Assembly (NCBI RefSeq): GCF_000001735.4
Contig: NC_003070.9
Span: forward strand, 21,561,971-21,625,970
From: Arabidopsis thaliana
Taxonomy: Eukaryota; Streptophyta; Magnoliopsida; Brassicales; Brassicaceae
DNA: 64,000 bases
Direction: 5' to 3'
The notes beneath the pieces were generated by a model. That model was given only the letters and a program-made list of their open reading frames with translations, was not told the origin of the DNA and made no database searches. The position numbers were made by a program, and so were the translations under genes. Positions 1 to 23,496 of this stretch are shown here, in pieces (positions within the stretch are counted from its first letter, which is position 1; each line of letters begins with the position of its first letter).

Positions 1-351
1 AAATGCTATTCACCAAAATCAAAACAAATAGAACTTTTACTCTACACAACAATATTGAGAACAATAATCACTCATCAGATGCTATCTCCCTAGGTACAAC
101 AAAAGAATCCCCGGAACAAAAGTTTGCATCCATTGTGAATAACAAGAAACAGAACTAGCAAACAAGGTTCCATCTTCCTTCCATACATCCAGAGAGAACC
201 AACATTTCAAGAAGCTGAAACAATACCCTAATTGGAAAAAACTCTGATGCAAAATTGAATCTTTCAACAAGATCAATATACATCTGTAACATCAGATAAG
301 TCAATAAAACTACACAATCAAAATTCTTTGAACCAGAAGTCATTAACGAAC

Positions 352-699
352 CAGAACTCGAGCATTATTTCCCACAGGGACGAGAGAATCTCTATAAGCA
401 AGATGCCGCCAAAGCAACTGATATTCTCTAGCACTAGTAATTCCAGTACTTGTCTTCTTCACTAACTCATTCCAATTCATCTTTGCTTCAGCATAATACG
501 CCATTTCTTGTAGCAACTTCAGTATCGTCACAGTATCATATCTGCAAAACAAAACGAGGTCAAAATCAAACGCCGCCACAAATTATAAGAGATGAAATCG
601 AATATTAACGAAACGAAACAAAAACCTCTGCAAAAGAGTGGCGATGTCTGCTTCACTGATGAACTCTTTCCTCTTCTTATTGTTACTGTTATCAACCAT
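352..699 (-). CDS. Myb/SANT-like (homeodomain-like) protein, N-terminal exons only
   Basis: Two exons of a gene that leaves the window on the left. Exon 1 is 699-626 (ATG at 699-697, protein begins MVDNSNNKKRKEFISEADIA), and its GT donor is at 625-624. Exon 2 is 541-352, entered through the AG at 543-542 and left through the GT at 351-350. The reading frame is continuous across the splice. The product so far is about 88 residues, with a basic KKRK patch near residue 8 and helical segments containing WNELV and LLWRHLAYRD, the spaced tryptophans of a SANT/Myb-like helical domain. I infer a nuclear DNA-binding or chromatin protein and, from gene order, the AT1G58220-type homeodomain-like family. 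The DNA-contacting part lies outside the window, so the function is not proven here. Bases 1-349 are intron. Confidence 0.8.
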
Positions 700-900
700 T
701 TTTTGTTCGTGGTTTGTAACAGCAATCACATGTTACGATTGAGCCAAATCTGGTGTTGATTTCAGTGACAAACCCTAATTAGGATTTTTGAGAATGAGAG
801 AGAGATACTGGGAAATTGTTCTAGGGCTTGGAGACGGCGCATCCAATTGTTACCGGAGATGGAGAAGGGAATCGCAGCGATGATCGGCGAGAGGAGGAGA
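700..900 (-). promoter_or_regulatory. 5' leader of the Myb-like gene with a telo-box
   Basis: Read on the minus strand, this stretch is a CT-rich leader ending at the ATG at 699. The plus strand has AAACCCTAA at 770-778, the plant telo-box often found near the start of translation-related and cell-cycle genes. The transcription start is not visible. The long plus-strand frame over 828-1028 is the arginine/glutamate-rich antisense of this leader. Confidence 0.45.
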
Positions 901-1028
901 GTGTGAAAGCGCGTGAAGAGCACGCGTGCGGCTTTGGTTTTTTATTTTCTTTTGAAGAGGAAAAAAAAAAGCGACGGAGGAGGAGGAGGAACGGTTGCAG
1001 TCACGCTCGCCGCTTGACTAGATATTAG

Positions 1029-2100
1029 AATCTTCTACGATTTTCCAAATGACCGATTTGCCCCTCCGATTTAAGTTTTACTTTTACGGCTTTTTTTCTT
1101 TTCGTTTTTCGACATATGATTTTACGTTATAGTTGGTCAAGTTCTTAATATTTTTTCTCTTAAATCAAATTTATTTTTTATATATAATATTTATTTTAGA
1201 AATGGAAGAGGGCAAAAAAAATTCTCTGTATGATATATATATATCTTAAAAAAAATTAAGAGTAATTTCAATAAATTTAAATACCTACTGTATTCTTTAT
1301 TAATCCAACATCTTTAATGATTTTTAATAGCATATCATTTAACTAAGCATATATTAAAGATTTTATTCATAACATTTACCCTTTTAATACATAGTAGACA
1401 GCTGATTATAAAGAGTTTGTCTGTTTCGTTACTACAATCTAAAACTACATTATATATTTCAAACTTATAGAGCTTGTGTAGTTTACAAGATTTACAAACT
1501 TACTTTCAATAGTGAAATTGAGATTTTATATTTTAAATATAATGATAACAGGTGTGGTGGGTAATGTCGAACAAAAGAAAAGCAGACGATGATGTATCCC
1601 GTTTCCACCTAACAAAAAAACCGGGTTTTGTGTTTCTAAAGATTGTGTCTCTGTGTGCAAGAAGAAGGGTAAAACTTTAGGAGGGACTTTTGTAGGGGGC
1701 ATAATCCCCAAGGAAAAAACCCTACTACATGCTTCTGTTGTGGTTTTTGGCCTTCTGATAACTAATGTCGCTATCAAATTTGTTGACAATAAAACTCATG
1801 TCATACTTGGACCGACGTAGAATTCCTAACATTTTTTATATAATTTTGTTTTGGTATTCAAATTAGTAGACAGTAGACACTAATCTTCTAGACATATATG
1901 CATTATATGAAAAAGATATATCTTTTATATTGGCAAACATGACCTCTTCAACGAACACCTAGTCAACACAAACCATATTATAAGTTCAACTTTTCAAGTC
2001 AATCAAGTCAAGGCGTGTAAAGTACGGTTAATCATCCATTTATCCTATTTGACAACGACATATTGACTTGGAGAAACTTTGGAAAAATTGAATCCATTTT
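1029..2100. other. AT-rich intergenic DNA
   Basis: I see no supportable gene here. The stretch is AT-rich with short homopolymers and TA runs (for example around 1229-1245). Minus-strand open frames near 1526-1789 have no domain-like composition or splice context. Confidence 0.5.
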
Positions 2101-2105
2101 AGATC

Positions 2106-2116
2106 TTATATAAATA
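2106..2116 (+). promoter_or_regulatory. TATA box of the small secreted-protein gene
   Basis: TATATAAATA lies about 120 bases before the ATG at 2235, followed by an A-rich leader. This is a typical plant TATA and leader arrangement and supports a real transcription unit here. Confidence 0.5.
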
Positions 2117-2234
2117 ACTCATGTAGTCTTTGTTTCGGATATCCTTCCACTTCAAAACAACTCAAAAGTATTAAAGAAAACACCAATAAAAAAAAAACAG
2201 AACAAAGAAATTAGTAGTAGAGCTTAGTATCAAA

Positions 2235-3025
2235 ATGAAAGCGAGATCAAGCAAAGGAGGTTTGGTTGCAATATTGGCTCTAGTTGTTTATTGCTTCTTC
2301 GAGAATATGGGTGAGCCAAAGTTTCTTCTCATGCAGGCATATAAATATATAATTATGTGGTAATTACATAAAATTTCGTAGAGTATATGAATATATTCAA
2401 TTTTTATGTGTGAACTATTTTAACTGTATTTTGTTATGCTAGTTTTTGTTGTCTCTAATGAGAATACTCAATCGTCAATTATTTTAATGTATAACAATCT
2501 TCTATGATAATTTATCGTTTTTGTTAGATGGGAACTCGATCGATGTTCCATCTTATGAACCTGTTGGAAGTTATTCCACTGGAGGTTTCTTTGCTGTCGA
2601 AAACAAAGACAAGATGCTAAAATCATTCCCATCTTATAATGAATATCTCAAAAGATTCAATCTAGCCTCAGGTTTGTTTTTTTAAAGAATTCCTTAACAT
2701 TAGTTTCACATTTCAAGTATTCTACTTTAGGTAACCATATATATATAGTAGATAGGAAAAAGAAGTTTATGCATCATCTTCTTATGCTTATTTGATGTAT
2801 ATATTTTACGCAGTGGAAATTTGGCAAACGGTGAGACGCAAGTGTAGAGATAGTTTCATCTCCTTGAGCATAAAATCATTGCATTTTTTCGTCTCAAAGT
2901 TTACGCAGTTCAGATATTCAATATCAACCGTAGCTCCAACCAGTCGCTCGTGGACTTCTCGAATTATTTTCTGGGTAACATTGACTCGATCAGTCTCGTC
3001 CATGGCCAATGATACAACTCTATGA
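2235..3025 (+). CDS. Small putative secreted protein, unknown function
   Basis: Predicted exons are 2235-2310, 2528-2671 and 2814-3025, all with GT-AG borders and in frame, giving about 143 residues. The N-terminus (basic MKARSSKGG, then a hydrophobic run to about residue 22) looks like a signal peptide or anchor. The second exon gives a polar, aromatic-rich segment (PSYEPVGSYSTGGFF, then SFPSYNEYLKRFN). The third exon translates to a serine/arginine/phenylalanine-rich tail that looks non-conserved, and its opposite strand reads as a more protein-like frame (listed separately). If intron 2 were retained the protein would stop soon after residue 74. I do not recognise a family. By position it corresponds to the hypothetical AT1G58225. 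Exons 1-2 are better supported than exon 3. Confidence 0.5.
2806..3003 (-). other. Antisense protein-like open frame over exon 3 of the small gene
   Basis: An ATG-initiated minus-strand frame of 65 codons begins MDETDRVNVTQKIIREVHER and continues with a lysine/glutamate-rich, helix-prone stretch with three cysteines. Its composition looks more like a folded protein fragment than the overlapping plus-strand translation does. No domain is recognised and no partner exons are evident. It may be a remnant or a captured fragment of another gene in reverse orientation. Confidence 0.3.
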
Positions 3026-4360
3026 ATAGTTTTGTTTTTTCATCTTAATAAATAAGGTGTGGTTACGTTGTCTGATATGTACAACGTTGTAAGGTGACAC
3101 TAGAGAGATATGTGCTTATAAGGATAGCAGAAGAAATAAATAGAAACAAAGTTAAATTTTCGATGGTTGTTGTAAGGAAACAAAGTTAAAATTTTCGGTT
3201 GATTGGAACTATACCAGTTAAATTATGGACTAGGAGAAAGAGAAAGTGCCCAGAAATAATTTGGTATAATTGTGAATTAAATTATGCGTAGAGTAGAAGT
3301 ATATATATTAATTATAATGAATGCGTGTGTGTGGAAAAAACATTCATACAGATTTGAACAATATTGATTTCAAAGAATCTACACATAATGTGAGAATCAT
3401 TGAATTACATTGAAGTTCAAAAATTTCATTGACACATTTTGGTTCTCTTTTAGACTTTTACCAAATCCTACGAAGAGCTTTGTGAGTGTATATATCTTCT
3501 TTCTTATCACATTATATATATATGTTGATATCAACTTGACTAAGAGTTTATATCAACCGACTAAGAGTAACTCAGAGACCGAAATCATTTCTGTTGGTGC
3601 ATGGTAGGTAGAGACAACATAGCCCTTAAATTTTTTGGCATTGTAGCCAAGGAATACATATTTTAGAAATCTCACTTTTGAGTCTTTGAGCTTGTAGAGT
3701 TTAGACGTAAGCCAAAAAAAAAATATATGCATACATGGAATTTTAAAATGTACCTCATTACTATTGAACTTAAGGCATCAATTTTTTACTTAACTATAAA
3801 ATGGTAATTAGCACGTAATGTTAAAATAAAATGAAATGAATTTGTTCGTTTGATGAACATGACTCTTCTTCATTTGGCAATTGTTGGCGACTATGACCAT
3901 GAACCGCGACTATGACCATGAACCGCGACAACACGTTACTTCTTTAGGTCTCAATAACTTTCTTTGTTTATATTCTAGACTGCCACATTGGTTTACTCAA
4001 ATCTACGGTCTTATACGGATTAACTAGCATTGGAAGAAAATTGGGTCACATTGACATAAGTATAATATAAGGAGGAATTTATAAGACTTTAGTAAAATGG
4101 AGGACTTGCTTTTGTAAATTTTAGATACTTGTCTGCACTCTTTCGTTTTCTGCAGATTGCAGAATTTGGGGGTAAATGCTCTGATGCTTCATAGCAACTT
4201 TTTATCACAGACTTGAAGAAGCTTTCTTCTTCGCAGTTTCTCTTCTCAGTGAATCCACTATCAACCGTTATGCGCCAATTTTGGAGATTTTCTTCTGGGA
4301 TCAAACCATCGGCTAGAGATCTTGAAACAGATCATTGAATATACGAAACCTATTGAGCTA
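3026..4360. other. Intergenic DNA and probable BCHB leader
   Basis: No gene is supported here. The stretch contains a 19-base perfect tandem duplication at 3887-3924. The last few hundred bases before 4361 are less AT-rich and are the likely promoter and leader of the BEACH gene. Confidence 0.45.
3887..3929. repeat. 19-bp perfect tandem duplication
   Basis: GCGACTATGACCATGAACC occurs at 3887-3905 and again at 3906-3924, followed by a partial third unit GCGAC (3925-3929). Confidence 0.9.
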
Positions 4361-16895
<12,535 letters not shown>

Positions 16896-17750
16896 TTAAA
16901 TATCTTCTGTATGTATATTTGTGTCCGGTTAATCCATTGGTTTAGCAATGGTGTTCGCGACTTGTGGCTAATCTTTTGTGTTCTGCAGAGGAGACTTACA
17001 CTTTTCACTGCCTTGTAAATGTGCAATATATCTCATCTTAAGCAGTTAAGATGCATAGACAATAGAGAGGTGTTAATTGATGTAACATTACCATAGCCAA
17101 TAGTGATGCGTTTAAAGAGGTAATAAGATTTGTATACATTACTCGAGGATTAATTTATGTATACCTCTTTCCCATTGCTTATTGCCCAGTCTCTGACCAA
17201 AAATATCCGAATATCCCAACTGTACTTCCTGGAACTCGATTTGAACCTAATTTTACTTAGGTACTCTTTCTATTCGTTATCTGCTGGCTTTTGTTCCGGG
17301 GGTTTTCGGAACTTACCGGCCTTGGCCTTTGTGTATATTGGTCTTATAATCTCAATAAAATTACTAGATGGTAAGAAAAAAACTATGGTACACATACTGA
17401 AAGTTTTACACCGGTATTGTAACGGATTTTAACCTGATAAACGAAAGCATAGAAGCGATGTTAAGTTAAAAAACATGAAACTAATAAAAATTTGGGAAAT
17501 CCTTTAAAGATAGACCAAAGTAATTTTCGTTGGAATTTTTAAGAAATGCCTCTTTTTAAATATCTCTTTTCAAAAATGTCTATTTTCAAAAAATTCTCCT
17601 CCGTGTAACTTAAAAAAAAAAAGTTTCTTAAAATCGAGATCTATCCAAATATGGGTGTAAACTTTTAAGAGTATACAAAACTACCTTTATACTTGTGTAG
17701 AATCTTTTTTTTTTCTCATAAGTGTTGGCTATTATTTAAACCAAAGATTG
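16896..17750. other. 3' flank of BCHB and intergenic DNA
   Basis: The first 200-250 bases after the stop are the probable 3' untranslated region, with AATAAGA-like and ATGTAA-type signals near 17090-17130. The rest is AT-rich and I see no gene in it. Confidence 0.4.
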
Positions 17751-18830
17751 TAAAGGTTACAAGAGTGGAAACTCAACTTTCAGACTGCAGACAAAAACAA
17801 AATAAAGATAAAAGCCCAACTAAAAGAAAGCCCAGTTGAAATAAGAAACCCTTTTAGGAAGTAATTGATGTAGTCCAACGCAAAACCACATGTAAGTTAT
17901 CAAGCGAGGTTGAAGCACGTGGGCAGAAGAAACATTTGTTATCACGGCCACCGCCGATTTGGTTAGTCATCGCAGGGAACTCCAAAACTACCAGGAACCA
18001 CCAAGACTTCAAGCTTGTCCGATGGAGCAACACCAAATTCAGAGAATCCCATCAATCTTCTTCATCTTCGAATTCGCAAAGGAAAATCTCCCCTGGGTAG
18101 TCATATCATGATCTTCAAACGACATCAGCGTAGAACTTAAGCCAATGGAACTTCCATGAACACCTAAAAGTAAAATAAAAACACTCGTTTCCAAAAACCA
18201 ATATGACAATTGACTCAATTGCATAAAACCCAACTCAAAGGCACTAGAGAAAACCCCAATCCACAACTCTAATTTGTTCTTATATAATTGAAATCGATAA
18301 GCTTGAAAAACAAATTGAGCCCTTTAAACAAAGGAGGTTCAAGGAATTGAGCCCTCTAAGAGTTAGAACACAAAGGAGCAAAATCAAACTGGATCTATAG
18401 AAAACGAGAACATAAAACAAAACCGGAAAAGAAATCCGGCCAAAAGCTAGCCTAAACCGCCGGAGAGGGACGACGGAGAAGCTAGACAAGAGCCAACCAC
18501 CGTTGGTAGAGGAACCAACCGATGGAGGACGGCGACACCGGACAATTCTGCTAAAGGAGCCAGAAGATTCCGGGAAAGTAACCGACAAACCACATCACAA
18601 GAGGCATATGGATGTCGGGCTGAAGCCGGTTGACAAACCGGACGGCCTTGACGAAGAAATCCGGACGACATAGCAATGATCGGAAATCATCTCTCCCTCT
18701 CTGAAAAATATCAAGGTGAGAAGAGAGAGAGAGCAACAAAAACCCAATTGACTTGTAGAATCTTGTAAATATAAATACTTAAAATCATTCAACATAACTT
18801 CTAATCACATGTTATTCAATCAGTAATTAA
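17750..18830 (-). other. GC-richer repeat-like block, probable transposon remnant
   Basis: Positions 18430-18690 are markedly richer in CCGG/CGG words than the flanks. The minus strand carries several short open frames in different phases (for example 18447-18671 and 18280-18588) and none is a recognisable protein. The CCGG-rich, serine/leucine-rich composition on the minus strand recalls the 5' part of plant LINE-type elements. That assignment is a guess from appearance. Confidence 0.3.
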
Positions 18831-19450
18831 TTAAAGTTTTACCAAATCCTATGTTATTCAAAAGTTTGCTATAATCTTGTGATTTGGTTTAAAAACGGAT
18901 TTCTGGTGACTTTAGACATAATTTTAGTTAAAAAAACATAGATCCATAAATCTAATCCTCAACTATGAAACTTTGAGAGATTTCAATCAAAATTTAAAAT
19001 ATAACGTTACCCACATCACTTGCATAAACCTTCGTTCTATTGAAATCTTAAGATAATGGCAAATTCTTCACCATTGTCAGATTCGTTCTCTAATCTTCCA
19101 TAATATATTAGTGAATTCAAAACTTTTATATCTTCTCTAATAGACCAGTAGAACAAGAACGTTTTTCACTATCTGTTGACATCATTCAATCTCTTTCCAA
19201 TGATGACGCATCTTGGTCCATGTGGTTTGCTAATTCCACTGGGCATAAATTTCTCATACCCTGGCTTCTTGTTTCTAAAATCCCTAGGTTGCTTGTGATT
19301 TTTTGAAACAAGTAACTAAAAAGTAGTTTCGTTCTCTTGCTCGAAAAAAGATTAAGCGATTAGTCTCTCCCCGTAAATCGAATCTTGTCGAGTCATTGTT
19401 ACCTTTCTACCTCCTTAGTGGGGCGTTTCTCTTCCCAATATTCTCTCCTA
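18831..19450. other. Intergenic DNA with decayed coding-like stretches
   Basis: Around 19050-19330 the plus strand has short open stretches broken by stops and frameshifts (for example a frame reading DASWSMWFANSTGHKFL near 19200). This suggests an old pseudogene or transposon fragment. I cannot name the family. Confidence 0.25.
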
Positions 19451-19804
19451 TATAGAGTGGATTGGATTTTCAAGGTTTGTCGGCATTGCAAGGATATTCC
19501 TCCCGGCCTATGCTCTTTGCTGCCTTTGTTGTAGTGGTTGTAACCTCTAGAGTTGCTTTGGATACGATCTTTCAAGATTCTTTTGAAATCGTTGTCTTGC
19601 GATTTCTTATGATTTCCCGGTATGATTTGTATTGTTTATCTATCTCTCTTTTAACCATCGTTTGGTGGTCTTTTGGGCATTGTTGCCATGCTTTCGTTTA
19701 ATTACCCTTATGTTGGTTGTTTTTTCATTTCTTTGGATGTAATCCCTTCTCTGATAGAGTTTAAGGCTTAATTCTAATGACATTATCAGTTGGTCATAAA
19801 AAAA
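19450..19804 (+). mobile_element. Possible 3' end of a truncated LINE-like retrotransposon
   Basis: The T-rich stretch ends in ATCAGTTGGTCATAAAAAAA (19785-19804), which resembles the TTGGTC-poly(A) 3' ends of Arabidopsis non-LTR elements. No reverse transcriptase domain is readable and no target-site duplication was found by eye, so this is at most a 5'-truncated insertion. Confidence 0.35.
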
Positions 19805-20115
19805 GAAGTGTTTGAGCTGAAATAGTTTTAGAATGAATAACCTATTGGAAAGTGATTGTTTGTATCGTGTGAATGAAGACAAAAAAAAAAACTAGAAAAT
19901 ATCATATAATGATTTGTAAGGTCGATTAATAAATATTTAAAGCCTTAAGATAAAATGAACCTGTCGTAAGACAATGATGTGCCAATAAACCGAAAAAGAA
20001 CGTGGGATTCATAAATAGTGGCAGTCAGAACATTACAAACTTATGAACATTAACATATCGATAATTTAATGATAAGAAACAGCACACATAAAGTATTTTA
20101 CGAATATCTTAAATT

Positions 20116-20391
20116 TTAGTTATTACATAGTAAACCAAAAAATCCCTCGCACAAGTCTGGAGGAGGCATGTAGTAGTATTCCACATGAGCAAATTTGTTC
20201 TGGTTGCAAAGCTTTTTGCAAGCATTCTCACATAACGGAAGAGTTGCTTTTTTAAACACTTTCATGCATTGATTCGGGACACAATGCTTAACACATACTT
20301 CTATCGTACTCGCATATGTTGAAACCATCATTATAAATAAAGCTACAATCATCAAAACACTGTATATCTTTTTTATTGTTTGAGTCGCCAT
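20116..20391 (-). CDS. Thionin-like secreted cysteine-rich peptide, copy 1
   Basis: Single exon, 91 residues, ATG at 20391-20389. A signal peptide covers residues 1-28 (basic start, hydrophobic LMIVALFIMMVSTYAS). The mature part has eight cysteines spaced C-x3-C-x4-C-x11-C-x3-C-x3-C, then two more near the C-terminus. The pattern resembles the small plant thionin/defensin-like secreted peptides, which usually act in the apoplast in defence or reproduction. The role of this one is unknown. It is the most diverged of three paralogues here; its C-terminal part (HVEYYYMPPPDLCEGFFGLL) differs from copies 2 and 3. A TATATAA box lies at 20451-20445, about 55 bases before the ATG. Confidence 0.75.
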   Translation of the reverse strand: MATQTIKKIYSVLMIVALFIMMVSTYASTIEVCVKHCVPNQCMKVFKKATLPLCENACKKLCNQNKFAHVEYYYMPPPDLCEGFFGLLCNN

Positions 20392-20444
20392 TATTTGAAG
20401 AGATGAATTTATGAGTGTTCAAGCTTATTCAAATTTTGTTTGTG

Positions 20445-20451
20445 TTATATA
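20445..20451 (-). promoter_or_regulatory. TATA box of thionin-like copy 1
   Basis: TATATAA on the minus strand, 54-60 bases before the ATG. The same element sits at the same distance in all three paralogues. Confidence 0.6.
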
Positions 20452-20459
20452 GCAAAAAA

Positions 20460-21370
20460 AAAAATTAACAGGATGATTAATGTTGAGTTGGCTTTCTGTA
20501 TATTTTTACTTTATATAGCAAAATTAGTTTTATCTTTTTAAAATTATTTATTTATGAAGTTTATTTTTTTTTTCTGGTTTGTAACCAAACGGTTATTTTT
20601 GGTGCATTTTTCTTTAGAAAGTTAGTTTTTTTTTGTTTATGTATTGGCTGTCCTAGCAATCTATCTTTTCAAATTCTTGTTGTCAAGAAACCTACCTAAT
20701 TCGGTGTAAAGTTGTAGATTATAAGTTCTTTACCGTAAATACATGTTGTTGGAAGAACATCTTAGTACCCTAAATGCACCAAACCTTCTTCAAGCATCCT
20801 TTATATGAAACAAGAACTTAGGGAATTTAATGAATTTTTGAATGAGGGATGGAACTGCAAAAAATAATAAGATCATCAATATATACAAGAACATGAAGTC
20901 AGAGATCACCATCAGTATATTTAAAGGAGTACTCAGATAGAGATTGTGTAAACTTTTATTCCTTAAGCGCATTATAAAGCTTCACCATCCAACAACGAGG
21001 AGTCTGTCAAAGACGAAAAGGTGATTTATGGAGACAGCTTACTTGGGAACTTGTCATTGATACGAAAACCCAGAGAAAATACAAATATTTTAGCTCCTCG
21101 AACCGTACACAAATTATTTGATTATTTTATTTACTGTTTAAACTATCAAATTTGAAATTAAAAAAAAAAACTACGGAGAGAGGAGAAATTAATGAGAAGA
21201 GCTGTGTTGTTGTCCGTTGGATAAAGGTTGATAAGTTTCGCTTTAATGTTTTCATGGTCACCTTTTGACTTCACATATTGGTGGCGAAGAGACTCGATGA
21301 TTTCTACAATAGAACAAGAAGCTAATTCAATACTACTTTCAATCGAATACTTTCTAAAAAGCTAATACAA
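20460..21370. other. Intergenic DNA upstream of thionin-like copy 1
   Basis: Positions 20620-20700 (TTATGTATTGGCTGTCC... AATTCTTGTTGTCAAGAAACC) are diverged copies of the sequence upstream of copy 2 (22779-22910), so the duplications included promoter DNA. No other gene is seen. Confidence 0.45.
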
Positions 21371-21378
21371 TAATACTT

Positions 21379-21612
21379 TTTAAACAAAGGAGAAAACAAA
21401 ATTTAGATAACTTGATATTGCCCTCCCCTTAACAATCATTATAATCTCGCTATTAATAAATGTTTTAAAGAGAAAAGATAAAACCTCATAAATTAATGGT
21501 TGGCAAGAGAACCGATTGGATTAGTTTTAACAAGAGATTAGAAAAAACAGTTAAAAAGAAAATTCTCTCAATGATATGGAAAGATGATGAGGACAATGTT
21601 GGATTTATGAAT
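21379..21612. repeat. Partial third copy of the thionin-cluster repeat
   Basis: This stretch (GAGAACCGATTGGATTAGTT, CAAGAGATTA, TTCTCTCAATGATAT, GATGATGA) matches, with scattered changes, 21870-22110 and 23642-23880. It lacks the peptide gene, so one duplication boundary falls inside the repeat. Confidence 0.7.
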
Positions 21613-21724
21613 TTTTATCACTCAGGTAATAGCGAACCAAATATCTCGAAGATCATGACCGAAGAGAAAGGATAGTTCAGAGTTCAAAAGCCCAACAAGG
21701 CTTTTTACCAATTGAAGTTGCATG

Positions 21725-21847
21725 TTTTTCTCCAAAATTTTGTTCCGAGAAGCGTTGTTGTGGTTCATCCGTCTTAAGCCAGACTTGACCAACAAATTCA
21801 GTGAGCTATCCGCAATTTCTCTCAAGCAGTACTATCCATATGGATAA
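21725..21847 (+). pseudogene. Ty3/gypsy-type retrotransposon gag fragment (left copy)
   Basis: A 40-codon stretch reads FFSKILFREALLWFIRLKP followed by a [18 protein letters not shown] segment. This matches the LxGxAxxWFxxLxPxSIxxFxELSxxFxxQY pattern of plant retrotransposon gag proteins. It ends at a stop and has no pol or LTR around it, so it is a dead fragment. It was duplicated together with the peptide gene. Confidence 0.6.
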
Positions 21848-22293
21848 ACTCATAAAAGTACCTTCGATGAAGATCTTTTAAACAAGACACAAAACCAATT
21901 TTAGATAACTCGATATTGTCCTCTCTTTAACAATCAATATAATCCCGATAATAATAAATGTTCGAAACAGAAAAAAAATATAGTTATAAATTAATGCTTG
22001 GAAAGAGAACCGATTGGATTAGTTTTAGCAAGAGATTAAAAAATAGTTAAAAGAAAATTCTCTCAATGATATTGAAAGATGATGAAGACAATATTGTATT
22101 TACGAAAATTGTATTAGTCACGTGATTATAATTTCTCACAATTTTAACATGTCAATTTGATTAGTATAAATAAAATATTATAAAATTACATGAAATTATT
22201 ATATTGATTAAAACTACATACTTATGTGATATATAACAAGTTTTCACATAGGAGAAACACATATATTATTTTTAAAATTTTCCCAAGTTTTAG

Positions 22294-22554
22294 TTATTTT
22301 GGTTTTTTACATAGCCACCACCATAACCCATCGCAGTAACTTCGAGGCACAATCGATTTCTCATGAGAAAACTTGTTTTCATTGCAGAGTTTTTTGCATG
22401 CATTTTCACACAAAGGTAGAGTTGCCTTTTCAGAAACTTTCATGCATTGATTTGGGACACAATGTTTAACACACACTTCCAGTGTACTCGCATATGTTGA
22501 AACCATCATCGTAAATAAAACTACTATCATCAAAACTCTGCATATCTTTTTCAT
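22294..22554 (-). CDS. Thionin-like secreted cysteine-rich peptide, copy 2
   Basis: Single exon, 86 residues, starting at the ATG at 22554-22552 (MKKICRVL). The paralogue at 24341 starts five codons earlier. Here that codon has become CTA (22569-22567), so translation must begin at the inner ATG or fail. The signal peptide is intact, the eight-cysteine framework is conserved, and the C-terminus is SYCDGLWWWLCKKPK as in copy 3. The frame can be extended upstream, but only to a TTG codon, which is not a credible start. A TATATAA box is at 22633-22627. It is probably functional and almost identical to copy 3 in the mature region. Confidence 0.7.
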   Translation of the reverse strand: MKKICRVLMIVVLFTMMVSTYASTLEVCVKHCVPNQCMKVSEKATLPLCENACKKLCNENKFSHEKSIVPRSYCDGLWWWLCKKPK

Positions 22555-22626
22555 TGTTTCAGGCGCTAGTATTTGAAAATCGAGATGAGTTTGCGAGTGT
22601 TCAAACAAATTTAAATTTATTTTGTG

Positions 22627-22633
22627 TTATATA
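22627..22633 (-). promoter_or_regulatory. TATA box of thionin-like copy 2
   Basis: TATATAA on the minus strand, 58 bases before the position of the ancestral ATG and conserved with copies 1 and 3. Confidence 0.55.
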
Positions 22634-22778
22634 GAGAACAAATTTATAACAGAAAGATTAATGTTGATCAGTTGGCTTTCTGTAGCTTTTTTTCTTTATA
22701 TAGCAAAAGTAGTTTTCTCCACTTAAAATTATTTATTTTAAGGCATGACCGTTTGCTTTCTTTTTTTGGTTAAGAAGT

Positions 22779-22898
22779 TAGTTTTTTTTTTAATGTTATT
22801 GGTTGTCTAAACAATCTATTGTTAACAATTCTTGTTGTTAGTTTTTTTTAATGTTATTGGTTGTCTAAATAATCTATTGTTACAAATTCTTGTTGTCG
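22779..22898. repeat. 60-bp tandem duplication upstream of copy 2
   Basis: TTTTTAATGTTATTGGTTGT... AATTCTTGTTGT occurs at about 22779-22838 and again at 22839-22898, with a few mismatches and a T-run length difference. The copy upstream of paralogue 3 has only one unit start. Confidence 0.8.
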
Positions 22899-22899
22899 A

Positions 22900-23400
22900 G
22901 AAACCTATCTTATCCGGTTTAAAAGTTTTCTTATAAATCAAGATCATCAACTTGACAAATCTTTATAGTCAAGAAACCTACAAATGAGTAAACCTTGTTA
23001 TAAAAGTATAATGTTTTTTTTTAATTAGGAATAAGTAATTAACTAAGAAGTATACAAATGTTACCAAACTTGATTTCTAAGTGATTACTCAATATATTAT
23101 ATGATATCTTTTTCAGTAATTACATATGAGTACACTTGATTATAAAAGTATACATTACCGAACTTCTTATTTAGAAAGTAAGGGGGAATGCTTATACCAC
23201 CAGACTAAGAAGAGTTTAGAAAAGAAAAAATATTATATATATATATAAGACAATAAATCCATGTTTGGCCCGTTTGGCTTCATTTCCGGCTCTTATTAAG
23301 AGCAAATGTTGGAATCGAATCCTGAACTTAACGTTTGAATCCCACCCGAAGATTGCCACATGGATTACAAGTCAACCAAACATAAGTCACAAGACGATGT
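22900..23400. other. AT-rich spacer between duplicated units
   Basis: No gene is seen. It contains two related stretches (TAAACCTTGTTATAAAAGTATA near 22990 and CACTTGATTATAAAAGTATA near 23132) and a short TA microsatellite at 23233-23246. Confidence 0.4.
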
Positions 23401-23496
23401 AAAGCGAACCAAATATCTCGAAGATCATGGCCGAAGAGAAAGGATAGTTCGGAGTTCAAAAGCACAACAAGGCTTTTCGACTATTGAAGTTGCATG

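Larger units (their letters stand above)
21631..22815. repeat. Direct duplication, left unit
   Basis: Matches 23403-24585 at a nearly constant offset of 1772 bases, covering a gag-like fragment, AT-rich spacer, thionin-like copy 2 and its promoter. Small differences are scattered throughout. The match ends near the TTGGTTGTC word upstream of the gene. Confidence 0.85.

Noticed and set aside
828..1028. Plus-strand open frame rich in Arg/Glu
   Set aside because: It is the antisense of the CT-rich leader of the minus-strand Myb-like gene. The composition is that of simple sequence, with no splice context or domain.
4089..4304. Minus-strand frame just upstream of BCHB
   Set aside because: It begins only at a TTG codon, has no ATG of useful position, and overlaps the likely BCHB leader.
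22294..22608. 104-residue forms of peptide copies 2 and 3
   Set aside because: The extended N-terminus starts at TTG and lies in the leader between the TATA box and the real ATG; the signal peptide makes sense only from the inner ATG.
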